From the NCBI GenBank assembly GCA_023397905.1, contig JAEWSZ010000034.1, forward strand, positions 62,001 through 126,000: 64,000 nucleotides of DNA, read 5' to 3'. Made by a program: the position numbers and the translations under genes. The notes beneath the pieces were generated by a model. The model made no database searches, was not told the DNA's origin, and saw nothing but the letters and a program-made list of their open reading frames with translations. Positions within the stretch are counted from its first letter, which is position 1, and each line of letters starts with the position of its first letter. The stretch comes from Bacillota bacterium. GTDB lineage: Bacteria; Bacillota; Clostridia; Acetivibrionales; DSM-1351. Shown here piece after piece: positions 26,178 to 34,722 of the stretch.

Positions 26178-26564
26178 CTATAAGTATTTCACTGGTATTT
26201 CATTTGACGCTGCAATTCGTTCCTTAATATCAGCCATTTGTGCTTTTTGAAGGTAATAATTTTTCCAGCATTCAGCGTCTCTGCCCATGTCCTCACGCTC
26301 TCCCAATCTGTTTGAACAGCTTTCACACAGCTCACATTCATATTCCCCTGTAAAATCATAAGGACAACAACCGTCAGCGGCGTCTTCACATGCCTTATCA
26401 AAGGCCTTTTGCAATAACCTCAATTCTTCAAATCTGGCTTTTATATCCCCGGAAATCTCTTCCTCAGAAACGATACGACCGCATTTAATACAAATAGGCA
26501 TGCCATGTTGGTTTTTCATGTATTCTGTTGTACCGCATATGGGACAATACGCTTTATTAAGCAT
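26178..26564 (-). CDS. Zinc-ribbon protein of unknown function
   Basis: The 128-residue product starts with a clear zinc ribbon: CPICG at residue 7 and CIKCG at residue 25. A second cysteine group follows later (CCPYDF, CELCESC, about residues 67-84). It is probably a zinc-binding early phage protein, but I cannot assign a role. It lies in the operon between the J-domain gene and the late regulator. Confidence 0.65.
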   Translation of the reverse strand: MLNKAYCPICGTTEYMKNQHGMPICIKCGRIVSEEEISGDIKARFEELRLLQKAFDKACEDAADGCCPYDFTGEYECELCESCSNRLGEREDMGRDAECWKNYYLQKAQMADIKERIAASNEIPVKYL

Positions 26565-26624
26565 AACAACAACCTAACCTTCCCGCAGCTCTGCTGCACC
26601 CTTTATTCATAATGCGAAATTAAC

Positions 26625-26825
26625 TTATTTACAATTTGCTATTAAAATATCTTTACACTCTCTAACAGAATGTTTTAAACATTCTTCTGCACTGTTGCAT
26701 AATCTACATTTTTCAAAACAAATCCATCTAATTTCAGAGCAATGTAGACTTTCTATCTCTTCAGTAGTAAGTGTTTTTATTGAAACATTATTTATTGTTT
26801 TAAATGTTATCTCCCTTTTTTTCAT
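26625..26825 (-). CDS. Small cysteine-rich protein
   Basis: This 66-residue protein is unrecognised. It contains seven Cys residues (HCSEIRWICFEKCRLC, EECLKHSVREC, NCK), which suggests metal binding. The base composition is AT-rich, like its neighbours. It has an acceptable GGAGG leader before ATG 26823-26825. The position between replication genes and the zinc-ribbon gene supports expression with the early set. Confidence 0.55.
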   Translation of the reverse strand: MKKREITFKTINNVSIKTLTTEEIESLHCSEIRWICFEKCRLCNSAEECLKHSVRECKDILIANCK

Positions 26826-26868
26826 ACATTGAATTCCCTCCTGTTGGTTCGCTATTGACTTAAATTGT

Positions 26869-27372
26869 CTACCGCTTAATACTATTCAGATATTTAATAG
26901 CCTGCTCAGAGGCCTGCTGCAGATTAACAAAATCATTCTCATTTCCGCCGGTATCCGGATGCAATTGTTTTGCAAGTGTCTTATACCTGGTTTTTATATC
27001 CTCCTCGGTCGAAGGCAATTGTTCAAACCCCAGCGTTTTGAAAAAACTCGGGAGCTCTATAACTGGAGGAAGATATTTCATGCCGGCTACCCAAGTTTGT
27101 AAATCATATATGCCGCGCTCAACCATCCTGGCCAGATCCTCCAGACTCAATACTATTTGTGCAAAAGCGTCTGAACCGTATTTCAAACTTATTCCCCTGC
27201 TTTGGGCCTTCTCGATGCTATGATCAAACCTGTATAGCTGCCCTTTGTACCGAAACTCAACCCAGCTTCCGTGCCGGCTGAAATCGTAATTGAATTCCTT
27301 AACCCCGAGACGTTCCATTATTCTTGTTAGTTTAGCCTCATAACTCTCGGCTGGTCCGTATTGTTTTGCCAT
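26869..27372 (-). CDS. J-domain protein (DnaJ-like co-chaperone)
   Basis: The 167-residue protein ends with a J domain (about residues 108-167): FFKTLGFEQLPSTEEDIKTRYKTLAKQLHPDTGG carries the HPD tripeptide needed to stimulate DnaK ATPase. The first 100 residues are a separate domain of unknown type. It lies beside the putative origin and two positions from the primase-helicase, so it may recruit host DnaK to remodel the replication initiation complex, as lambda does with host DnaJ. That role is inferred. Confidence 0.8.
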   Translation of the reverse strand: MAKQYGPAESYEAKLTRIMERLGVKEFNYDFSRHGSWVEFRYKGQLYRFDHSIEKAQSRGISLKYGSDAFAQIVLSLEDLARMVERGIYDLQTWVAGMKYLPPVIELPSFFKTLGFEQLPSTEEDIKTRYKTLAKQLHPDTGGNENDFVNLQQASEQAIKYLNSIKR

Positions 27373-27407
27373 CTTTTACACTCTCCTTATAATTCCCATA
27401 AAATGGT

Positions 27408-27557
27408 ATGACGGCTAATGACGGCTCACCGCAAACTTTTCTTATATACTCTCTCTTATAGATACTTTTACTTTTAGCCGTCATTAGCCGTCATAAAGAA
27501 TAAAATATATATAAAAAAGTAGTTATGTATACTAAATCATTAAAATTCAGCCGTCAT
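27408..27557. repeat. Iteron-like repeats, candidate phage replication origin
   Basis: The 9-mer ATGACGGCT occurs at 27408-27416 and 27418-27426. It occurs inverted (AGCCGTCAT) at 27476-27484, 27486-27494 and 27549-27557. The first and second pairs form a perfect 19-bp inverted repeat. An AT-rich stretch (27495-27548) separates the last two copies and could be the unwinding element. The whole gap (27373-27642) has no gene, and it lies between the J-domain and primase-helicase genes. A binding site for the primase-helicase or an operator are the two main readings. Confidence 0.65.
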
Positions 27558-27642
27558 GTAAAATATTTCTATTTACATAAATACATTTTTGTAATTATGG
27601 TAACCACTCAATAAAATCACATTGGGTTCACATAATAACATT

Positions 27643-30099
27643 TTACATCCTTTTTCTGGTAGCCTCGTCCAGTTCATCATCATCTAAAATACTTGTTTGC
27701 CTTCCAGTTTTTTCATATTTATATTTGCTGAATGATGAAGCATTTGCATTTTCCAATAATCTTAATCCCATCCACACCGCGCCCTTCATTGTACGCCTTT
27801 TTGTAAATCCCTGGCGCTCCAAGGCTTCTGCAAAATCCCTGCTTCTCCGGACGTATGACTCATTGTTCTGCGTACACCAGTCTCGGTATGAATCAAATAG
27901 ATTGCCGCCGGTCTCCTCATGTTCCCCCAGCTCACAACACTCCTGCAGGAAGTTCCCGATCCAGTCCTCTTCATTCCGGTATTGCTGTGTTGCCTCCTGC
28001 ACCACCTTTGGGAGAGCGATATTGTATCCGTTTGCAATATACTTCTTTGCACCCTCTACAATCCAGGAAAGAATAGCGTCGGCGTCTGTGTTATACAGCA
28101 CGCCGGCATAATCCTTAATTTCCTTCTTGCCCTCAAATACTGCCTTAAAAGGCACTACTGCAATTCTCCTCCAGGTACCGGCGTCAGTGCTGCCAACCTT
28201 AGGCAAATGATTTGTTGCCATGATCAGTGTATGGGAGGGCTCAAAAGTTCTTTCATCCCTGTACATCTGTCTCTCAGTTACCAGGTCGGCCGACGCTAAT
28301 TTCTTAAGCATTGCCGCGGACAGCCTGCGGCCTTCCTCTGGCTCCATGGCTGAAACAAACCGTTTCCCCTCAACGGATAGCCCTCCAATAACCTGCCGAC
28401 CATCCTTCTGATTCATGAGCATTTCTACATTAATGGATCCAGCATAGTCGCCGAATACCTTTGAAACAAGATTTATGAATGTGGATTTCCCGTTACGGCC
28501 GTAACCGTAAAATATACACATACCCTCATAGAACACCTTGCCGATGGCTGCCATCCCACACACCTGTTTAAAGTATTCAGCCAGCTCGCCATCATCCTCG
28601 GTAATATCCTTCAGAAACTGTTCAAATTTATTAAATCTGACTTCCGGCTCATAATTTGCCCCGGACATCTTACTTATAAAAAATGCTGGGTCGTGCTGCA
28701 GGAGCTTCCCGGTTCTCAGATCCACGACGCCATTTTTGCAATTCAGGAGGAACGGATCCCGGTTAAGTTGCACCGCTGTGATCGGTATTTCATCCTTGGC
28801 CAGCTCAACCATGGATTTAATGCAGCGCTCACTTTTTGCTTTTACGGTATCGGCCAGGATCTGTTTTGCACGCTTCAGCTGATCCTCCCCGGTGGCCTTA
28901 TGCACATTTGCCATGGCCTCATCAATCATTTCTTCAACGATCTTTTTTGCCATCTGCATGTGTTGAAGGACCTTATCAACCTGCCAGAGCTTTCCATCCC
29001 ATATAAGCCAGCTCCGCATATCAGAGCACCACCTGAGAACGTCTTTAAATTTTTTAGCAAAAATCTTGCTCCTGCCCAGGTCGCTGGTTGTGTCCTCTCC
29101 CTTAAAAATACTTCCAATCGGCTCATCTACAACAGGTCCATATAGCTGATCATATCCCATATCAATATCCGGAGGTTCCGCTGGCGGCTCCGACGCATTT
29201 TTAATTTTTGGCTTCCCCGGGGCATATACCTCAGTTGTGCCGACAATTGCTTTCCGGATTGTTATTTCTCCATATGTAAGAGGCCCGCGGCGCTCATCCC
29301 ATTTATCCCGGTATATTGACGATCGTCGGATAATGCTCTGCATCATCTGTTCATTCTTCCCGGTCCAGAAAGCTAGGATATTACATATAGCCAGATCGGC
29401 TTCTGACTGGCTTGTATAATTGCCTGTCCATGTACCGTCCATCAACGATTTAAAAAGGTATCCGTTCTTTGCATTACAGGCCTTTTCTATAAGCTCATTT
29501 TCTGAGAGATCGGATACTATAGGCTGCAGGATTGCTGCTGACTGTTTTCTTGTACTCTTATTGGCCGCTAGGTATCTTTCATGGATAATAGCCAGCTCTT
29601 CAGAACGACTTTCAATATCACAATGTGCGTCATCCATAACATTACCTGTCATGACAAAGAACCGGCCGACTTCATATGTCTCAACATTCCCTTTTCTTCG
29701 CCTGCCTTCAGGAAGTTTGCCATAGCAAATAATATGTATGCCTTCGCCGCTCTGGGAATATTCAGTGTAAGAATCAATTGTGCTGATTATATCCTTTGCT
29801 TCGCTTGTCAGAGCTCCCGTCTCAGGGTCCTTGCAGTGGTCGACATCGACGCCCATGATTCCATCTCCGGAGAACATGAAACCTATGCCCATGTTTTGAA
29901 TACGATTTTTACTTATATCATTTGCATGAAGGACAGCATCATCAAAAGTACCCCAAGTGGCAGGGTTATCGCTCATCGCCCTGCCACCAGTAGTCGGATT
30001 TATTGGAACTTTGGTAGGCTTACCGTTTCTTTCCTCGAATCTCCAGTTAACCCATCTATCTAATTTTTTTAGTTCATCTGGTAAACTATCAAACCCCAT
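27643..30099 (-). CDS. Primase-helicase (prim-pol/D5-type)
   Basis: The 818-residue protein starts with a primase-polymerase-like region (about residues 1-180, including GVDVDHCKD as the acidic motif near residue 80). It continues with a D5-type region and an SF3 helicase/AAA domain: FYGYGRNGKSTFINLV is the Walker A near residue 533, and TLIMATNHLPKVG follows near 632. The C-terminus (about 690-818) fits the phage/plasmid P4-type primase ending. It should open and prime the phage origin, possibly the repeats just downstream. Confidence 0.9.
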   Translation of the reverse strand: MGFDSLPDELKKLDRWVNWRFEERNGKPTKVPINPTTGGRAMSDNPATWGTFDDAVLHANDISKNRIQNMGIGFMFSGDGIMGVDVDHCKDPETGALTSEAKDIISTIDSYTEYSQSGEGIHIICYGKLPEGRRRKGNVETYEVGRFFVMTGNVMDDAHCDIESRSEELAIIHERYLAANKSTRKQSAAILQPIVSDLSENELIEKACNAKNGYLFKSLMDGTWTGNYTSQSEADLAICNILAFWTGKNEQMMQSIIRRSSIYRDKWDERRGPLTYGEITIRKAIVGTTEVYAPGKPKIKNASEPPAEPPDIDMGYDQLYGPVVDEPIGSIFKGEDTTSDLGRSKIFAKKFKDVLRWCSDMRSWLIWDGKLWQVDKVLQHMQMAKKIVEEMIDEAMANVHKATGEDQLKRAKQILADTVKAKSERCIKSMVELAKDEIPITAVQLNRDPFLLNCKNGVVDLRTGKLLQHDPAFFISKMSGANYEPEVRFNKFEQFLKDITEDDGELAEYFKQVCGMAAIGKVFYEGMCIFYGYGRNGKSTFINLVSKVFGDYAGSINVEMLMNQKDGRQVIGGLSVEGKRFVSAMEPEEGRRLSAAMLKKLASADLVTERQMYRDERTFEPSHTLIMATNHLPKVGSTDAGTWRRIAVVPFKAVFEGKKEIKDYAGVLYNTDADAILSWIVEGAKKYIANGYNIALPKVVQEATQQYRNEEDWIGNFLQECCELGEHEETGGNLFDSYRDWCTQNNESYVRRSRDFAEALERQGFTKRRTMKGAVWMGLRLLENANASSFSKYKYEKTGRQTSILDDDELDEATRKRM

Positions 30100-30117
30100 A
30101 GCCTTTACACCGCCCGC

Positions 30118-30393
30118 TTAAAATGGTAACTCATTTAACGCTGTAATAATCTCTTTCTCGGATAAATTGGCTTCCCTGAGGATTCCAAGTATTTTATGCA
30201 TAGTCTCAAAAATGAAACACATATGCGGAAAATACTCCGTCCTATCTTTTATAGGAACGTCCGGATCTTCAATCCATTTCATGAGCTGGTGCGCTTGAGT
30301 GAAATTTTGGGAAAATTCCTCAAGTAGGCTCTTCTTTTCTTCCTCGGTAAGCTCAAAGTTTGTGCTGAAATTCTCATGTATTTGTATTTTCAA
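30118..30393 (-). CDS. Small acidic early protein
   Basis: I do not recognise this 91-residue helical protein. It has a Glu-rich segment (LTEEEKKSLLEEFSQ, about residues 15-29) and no Cys cluster. It lies between SSB and the primase-helicase genes with gaps under 20 bp, so it is probably part of the replication operon. Confidence 0.6.
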   Translation of the reverse strand: MKIQIHENFSTNFELTEEEKKSLLEEFSQNFTQAHQLMKWIEDPDVPIKDRTEYFPHMCFIFETMHKILGILREANLSEKEIITALNELPF

Positions 30394-30404
30394 GTTGTGT
30401 ACAC

Positions 30405-30878
30405 CTACCTTTCCCAGGGCTTTTTCCCTGTATTCGCTGCCGGCGGATTATCCCCTGAAGGCGGCGGATTACTCGGAGCATGATATCCGCCCTGAGGTTG
30501 ATCATTTTGTTTCGGTTGCTCTGATTGTTCTGATTGTGGAGCTGACTGGCCATCATTTTTTTTACTATCAGCAAAATAGACATGTTCAGCAACAATCTCT
30601 GTCACATAATGCTTATTTTTTTCATCATCCTCCCAGGTCCTAGTCTGAATTCTACCGATAAGTGCAACCTGCTGCCCTTTTGTAAAATATTTGTCTACAA
30701 ATTCGGCTGTTTTAGCCCAGGCTACAATAGGTATAAAATCCACTGTTTGCTGCCCTTCAGGTTTATAATCTCTTTCGACTGCTAAATTAAAACTAGCGAC
30801 TGCTGTATTATTACCAGACGTATATCTAAGCTCAGGATCTTTTGTGAGCCTTCCCATTAAAACTACATTATTCATCAT
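30405..30878 (-). CDS. ssb: Single-stranded DNA-binding protein
   Basis: The 157-residue product has the standard SSB OB-fold (residues 1-105): NNVVLMGRLTKDPELRYT at the start and VDFIPIVAWAKTAEFV near residue 45. A disordered Gln/Pro/Gly-rich linker follows (about 110-150). It ends KKPWER instead of the usual acidic D-D-I-P-F tip, so it may not use the host SSB partner network in the normal way. It serves phage replication and recombination. Confidence 0.95.
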   Translation of the reverse strand: MMNNVVLMGRLTKDPELRYTSGNNTAVASFNLAVERDYKPEGQQTVDFIPIVAWAKTAEFVDKYFTKGQQVALIGRIQTRTWEDDEKNKHYVTEIVAEHVYFADSKKNDGQSAPQSEQSEQPKQNDQPQGGYHAPSNPPPSGDNPPAANTGKKPWER

Positions 30879-30900
30879 ATAAATTAACCTCCAATTTGTT

Positions 30901-31140
30901 TTATCTGAATTTTTCTATTACCCAGCCCTGATGTTCAAGTCTCTTAATTGCTCTTTTAAGACCAGATTTCGTAAGTTTTTCCGCAAGCATAGTTCTTCTT
31001 TCAACCGACCAGACTTTATATCCACTGGGCATTTGGAATACGACTGCCCGCCTATACCAATTCTGAACCGGCTCACCTTTTTTGGGTGGTAATGCTGGAG
31101 GATAACACCCCATACTTGGTATATAATTCAAATCAATCAT
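30901..31140 (-). CDS. Small early protein with winged-helix-like end
   Basis: This 79-residue protein is unrecognised. It begins MIDLNYIPSMGCYPP and ends in a basic segment (SGLKRAIKRLEHQGWVIEKF) that looks like the last helix and wing of a DNA-binding domain. ATG 31138-31140 gives a 13-bp gap to the helicase gene; an ATG 36 bp earlier would overlap that gene. Confidence 0.55.
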   Translation of the reverse strand: MIDLNYIPSMGCYPPALPPKKGEPVQNWYRRAVVFQMPSGYKVWSVERRTMLAEKLTKSGLKRAIKRLEHQGWVIEKFR

Positions 31141-31153
31141 AAACACACTACCC

Positions 31154-32566
31154 TCACTTTCTGACCTTCGGTCCACCTACGATTTTAGCTCCGAGAGACC
31201 GGTATACCCTGACGCGTTCCCTGGCCCACTTGTTTGTCTGTGGAATATTCTTATCCCACAGGTCCCATATCACTGGTGTGCTTTTGCCTTCGCACGGCCG
31301 CATGACTCTGCCGGCCGCCTGCTGAATTGTTGTTTTATCCTTTTTAGGAGTGGCATTAATCAGAACATTCAGCAATGGCATGTCCAGACCCAGTTTGGCC
31401 AGCTGATATGTAGCAAAAAGGAATTGGTACCTTCCGGCTCTCATATCAGCCATAATTTTTTCTCGCTCTTTCTTTGGCGTCTGACCGTGCACAAAAGCTG
31501 CAGGGATACCTTTTATCAAAACATGTGTATACAAGTTTTCAAGGTGCTCCAGGCTGTCTCCCAGGACTAAGCAATAATCATGGGGTTTGACTTTATCAAG
31601 AATAGATTCAAGCAGTTTATTTCTCATGTGGTCTTCCCTCATGGCCACAATCATTTTTGAAGCATTAAACATTTCATCTTTATCAGGCTCATAAAAGAAA
31701 TCCGTTTCGATAAATTCAACTTTGGGGGCCACAACATTGCCGGCGGCATTGAGTTCCTTCTGTCCCACCTCATAAAACTTTGGCCCAATTACATGGAACA
31801 TAGTTTCAATCAGTCCATCTGAACGAGATTCAGACGCCGTTAACCCAAACCTGTATTTTGCAGGGAATTGTGATATAACCGATTCAAACATCCTAGATTT
31901 ATCAGCATCTTTAAATACCAGGTGGCATTCATCAATAATAATGCAGCCGAATTTTCCAACTATTTCAGTTAGATCACGTTTGGAAAGAGTTTGTACGGTA
32001 GCAAATGTCATATGGCTTCCTATGCTCATGTTCTCACCCTGAATTATACCTATCTGGCTGCCGGTTAATCCGAGCCGGCTGATAGATCTCTGCATACTCT
32101 GATTCAGAAGATCCATTGTATGAGTAATCCAGAGTGTGGGCTGTCCTATACTTTCTGCAATACCCATCCCAGTTTCTGTTTTTCCGGCTCCACAAGGCAT
32201 CAAACAAATTCCTTGCGTCCATGTCTGGGACAATTCAATTGCCGGCGCCTGATAGTCTCTTAGTATAGGAGCTCCAGGAAAATCGACATATGGCAATGTT
32301 ATTGTATTATCGATCAATTCTATATCCTGAGTTATCTCCCACAATCTGGCATAAAATCCTCGAGGGAGTATGTATGTTTTTATGCCGTTTATCTCCTTTT
32401 CGGACCAAAGCTTTATATACTCTGACCCACATACATACCGGTTTAAGCCCATGCGCCTTTTCTTTATATAATCAGGATTTTTCAATGTAAGTTCAACCTT
32501 AATTCGGTTCAGCACCGCTGCAGGCACATCCTGTAACCTCAATAAACTGTCAATTATTACTTTCAC
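31154..32566 (-). CDS. SF2 DNA helicase (UvsW/RecG-like DEAH family)
   Basis: At 470 residues it carries SF2 helicase motifs in order: Walker A LMPCGAGKTETG (about residue 122), Walker B IIIDECHLVF (DECH, about 212), motif III GLTAS (about 240), and motif VI QQAAGRVMRP (about 433). The family remodels branched DNA such as stalled forks and recombination intermediates. It is encoded beside a RecU-like resolvase, an SbcDC fusion and SSB, so a role in phage recombination-dependent replication is likely. Confidence 0.88.
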   Translation of the reverse strand: MKVIIDSLLRLQDVPAAVLNRIKVELTLKNPDYIKKRRMGLNRYVCGSEYIKLWSEKEINGIKTYILPRGFYARLWEITQDIELIDNTITLPYVDFPGAPILRDYQAPAIELSQTWTQGICLMPCGAGKTETGMGIAESIGQPTLWITHTMDLLNQSMQRSISRLGLTGSQIGIIQGENMSIGSHMTFATVQTLSKRDLTEIVGKFGCIIIDECHLVFKDADKSRMFESVISQFPAKYRFGLTASESRSDGLIETMFHVIGPKFYEVGQKELNAAGNVVAPKVEFIETDFFYEPDKDEMFNASKMIVAMREDHMRNKLLESILDKVKPHDYCLVLGDSLEHLENLYTHVLIKGIPAAFVHGQTPKKEREKIMADMRAGRYQFLFATYQLAKLGLDMPLLNVLINATPKKDKTTIQQAAGRVMRPCEGKSTPVIWDLWDKNIPQTNKWARERVRVYRSLGAKIVGGPKVRK

Positions 32567-32621
32567 CGTTTGGCCCTCCTTTGTTCATTAAAAGTTTGTA
32601 ATTGCATTCGCTACATTTCAT

Positions 32622-33080
32622 TTAAGCCACCATCCCATTCCAATTCCATAACCCTTGCATTCCCTTTGCAGGTATAGGTTCAGGAAGCATCTTAACGTTT
32701 GCCAATTCCCAAGCATACCGACCAGGAGTCCAATCCCCAAAGTCCCATTCTGGTGGCTCGATTGTGACTGCAACATCATTTTCGACCACAATATATATGG
32801 ATCTATCAATTCTATTCTGCTGTATCTTCCAGCACCCAACCAGCTCAGCCGTAGCTACAATACATCCCCTGGGTAAATCATCTAACTCTATTATTCCAAG
32901 TACTTCCCTTACCTTGTTGACTATGCACCCTATAGCCTCCCGTATACTGCTGGGTTTCTTTACCGCTGCATGAATTGCTATCGGACCTCTATATGCGGTT
33001 TCCCAGCTACGTGTTTCATATTTCTTTGCTTGGCAGGCCAGAAGAGACGCCCAAGGCTGCCATAATGTTATTGCTTTCAT
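32622..33080 (-). CDS. ASCH-domain protein
   Basis: The 152-residue protein begins MKAITLWQPWASLLA and continues with KKYETRSWETAYRGPIAIHAA, the core of ASCH domains. GDWTPGRYAWELANV lies near residue 120. ASCH proteins bind or modify RNA or nucleosides, and some are amidohydrolases acting on modified cytidine. Its target here is unknown. ATG 33078-33080 is used because the upstream 22 codons are not family-like. Confidence 0.82.
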   Translation of the reverse strand: MKAITLWQPWASLLACQAKKYETRSWETAYRGPIAIHAAVKKPSSIREAIGCIVNKVREVLGIIELDDLPRGCIVATAELVGCWKIQQNRIDRSIYIVVENDVAVTIEPPEWDFGDWTPGRYAWELANVKMLPEPIPAKGMQGLWNWNGMVA

Positions 33081-33087
33081 ATATCCT

Positions 33088-33870
33088 TCACCCCTTCTTT
33101 TTAACCTTCTTTTTTCTTTTACTGATTTGCTGATATATATCAGCAACGATAATTGCAGACTTGGTTAAGTCGGTATCATTTTGTATTAGATTTTTCCTGT
33201 TCAAAATTAAAAGTTGCTGCCTGGATATAAGAATCAAGTTGTTTGGATCAAGATTACTTTTGTTACCATCTCCAAATATAACAATATGTCCTTTAGGTAT
33301 AGGCCCATTTGCTGCTTCCCAAATTACCTGATGTTTCATTCTCCATTTTTTAGGTTCAGCAACTTTTATCTCAACATAACCTTCAACGTTAACCCTTTCA
33401 TGTCCCACAGGCTTATGATTTACTGGTACATGCCCCCTTTTGAACTGTGTGGGCTCCCAGCCTCCCATACCCTTAACGCCCTTGTTAGCCGGAATATGGC
33501 CTTTGGGGAAACACCCAGTTATCCCGCTGTTCAGATCATGATTTGAATAATAACACTTGATTTGTTCTGGGGTATAATCTGTCCCGAAAGTATTATTAAG
33601 TAGCTCCTTCATTTCTGTTGGCCCGATCCCGATATAATGTTCATTAATGAAGTTTTTTATGTTTTCTGGATATTTTATACTTGGAAGGCCAGCCGGTATT
33701 CCAAACGGTGTGCCACTTTTCAACTTATGATTTGTCTTATAGGACCTCATCTTCGATTCAGTAAAATCCGTGCCAAATTCAGTATTTGTAAGAACCACCA
33801 GTTCCTTTGTTGTTGTACCTTTCACGCTTTTGGCAATGAAGTCTTGAACTTCCCTAGGGTATTTTTTCAT
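33088..33870 (-). CDS. HNH endonuclease with repeated DNA-binding modules
   Basis: The 260-residue protein has two tandem N-terminal repeats (about residues 10-55 and 72-115), both with the pattern TNTEFGTDFT...NHKLKSG / NNTFGTDYT...NHDLNSG. An HNH-type nuclease region follows (about 165-222, WRMKHQVIWEAANG, then FGDGNKSNLDPNNL). It is likely a free-standing homing-type endonuclease or phage nuclease and ends in a very basic tail. Its neighbours are unrelated early genes, consistent with an insertion by a selfish gene. Confidence 0.78.
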   Translation of the reverse strand: MKKYPREVQDFIAKSVKGTTTKELVVLTNTEFGTDFTESKMRSYKTNHKLKSGTPFGIPAGLPSIKYPENIKNFINEHYIGIGPTEMKELLNNTFGTDYTPEQIKCYYSNHDLNSGITGCFPKGHIPANKGVKGMGGWEPTQFKRGHVPVNHKPVGHERVNVEGYVEIKVAEPKKWRMKHQVIWEAANGPIPKGHIVIFGDGNKSNLDPNNLILISRQQLLILNRKNLIQNDTDLTKSAIIVADIYQQISKRKKKVKKKG

Positions 33871-33871
33871 G

Positions 33872-34099
33872 CTACCCCTCCAGCATTTTCGGCAGCTGAG
33901 TTTCTATGAGGCCTTCGCTGACTGCCTTTTTGGCCGCAATAACCAGGGAGCCGTTTGATATAATCTGCTCAGCAACATCGGTAATTGCTTTGGCACGGCT
34001 TATTTCCTCCCTGAGCTCATCACCTTTAAGCTCCTCCTCACTCAACCTTTCCAATTGTGCAAATAAATGATTGTTCAAATCTCCAAGTGTATTTTTCAT
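33872..34099 (-). CDS. Small helical early protein
   Basis: I do not recognise this 75-residue helical protein. It reads LNNHLFAQLERLSEEELKG near residues 8-26 and continues with an EISRAKAITDVAEQIISNG segment. This helical pattern is shared with small proteins found next to HNH nucleases in many Firmicutes phages. It lies one base from the HNH gene. Confidence 0.65.
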   Translation of the reverse strand: MKNTLGDLNNHLFAQLERLSEEELKGDELREEISRAKAITDVAEQIISNGSLVIAAKKAVSEGLIETQLPKMLEG

Positions 34100-34114
34100 A
34101 AAATTTAATCTCCT

Positions 34115-34717
34115 TTACTCTATAATCCACACTTCCAGCTTTTGGCGGCCAAAATTCATGCAATCCTGGTAGTTTTTCATGTAAACGTCGATTTGATTAT
34201 CACCGACACCGCCGCCCCGGTCCTCAACAGTAAATATTCCTTTGTTTGGCTTGTCTTTAAAATAAGGTATGTATATCCGGGTTCCGAAGGGAATACTTTT
34301 GCCGGCTGCCACTGTGTACCATTCTTTGACCTTCTCTCCGCTTGCCGTAATGCCATATTCCGGATGTCCGGGATATTTACCGCAACTTTCAAATGATAGG
34401 TCATATGCGGTAATCGCCATTACTCTTTTATCTATTTGCTTTTCGCCCCGGCCGGTTATATCATAATTTTGCCGTAATGCCTTTTGTTCCCGGACTATTG
34501 ATTCAATCTGGGTTTTTAAATCTTCAATATCCTTTCTGGCTGCCTGATTCTCTTCTCTTATTTCATTCTGCAGGTCAGCATTTTCAGACATTCCCTTTAC
34601 AATATCCTGCTGCATACCATTCAGCCAAAATATCTGTGAAATAAGAGTTATAAAAATCACGATGAATATAAATATAATCAAAAAAATATTTAACCCTTCT
34701 CTAGTAAGCTTTTTCAA
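34115..34717 (-). CDS. Membrane-anchored 3D-domain protein
   Basis: The 200-residue protein has an N-terminal membrane segment (about residues 9-30), a coiled coil (about 35-80) and a C-terminal 3D domain (about 100-200). The conserved Asp residues are in VMAITAYD, VEDRGG and IDVYMKN. 3D domains resemble lytic transglycosylase cores (MltA, Rpf-like) and act on cell-wall glycans. TTG 34715-34717 is chosen for its AAAGGAG site and 5-bp gap to the resolvase gene. A wall-active protein among replication genes is unusual. Confidence 0.8.
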   Translation of the reverse strand: MKKLTREGLNIFLIIFIFIVIFITLISQIFWLNGMQQDIVKGMSENADLQNEIREENQAARKDIEDLKTQIESIVREQKALRQNYDITGRGEKQIDKRVMAITAYDLSFESCGKYPGHPEYGITASGEKVKEWYTVAAGKSIPFGTRIYIPYFKDKPNKGIFTVEDRGGGVGDNQIDVYMKNYQDCMNFGRQKLEVWIIE

Positions 34718-34722
34718 GCAAT

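Noticed and set aside
27408..27557. A CRISPR array from repeated 9-mers
   Set aside because: The repeats are 9 bp, partly inverted and irregularly spaced, with no 25-40 bp repeats or spacers and no cas genes nearby.
28693..29145. Plus-strand frame inside the primase-helicase gene
   Set aside because: It is antisense to a gene with clear helicase motifs and reads as low-similarity sequence.
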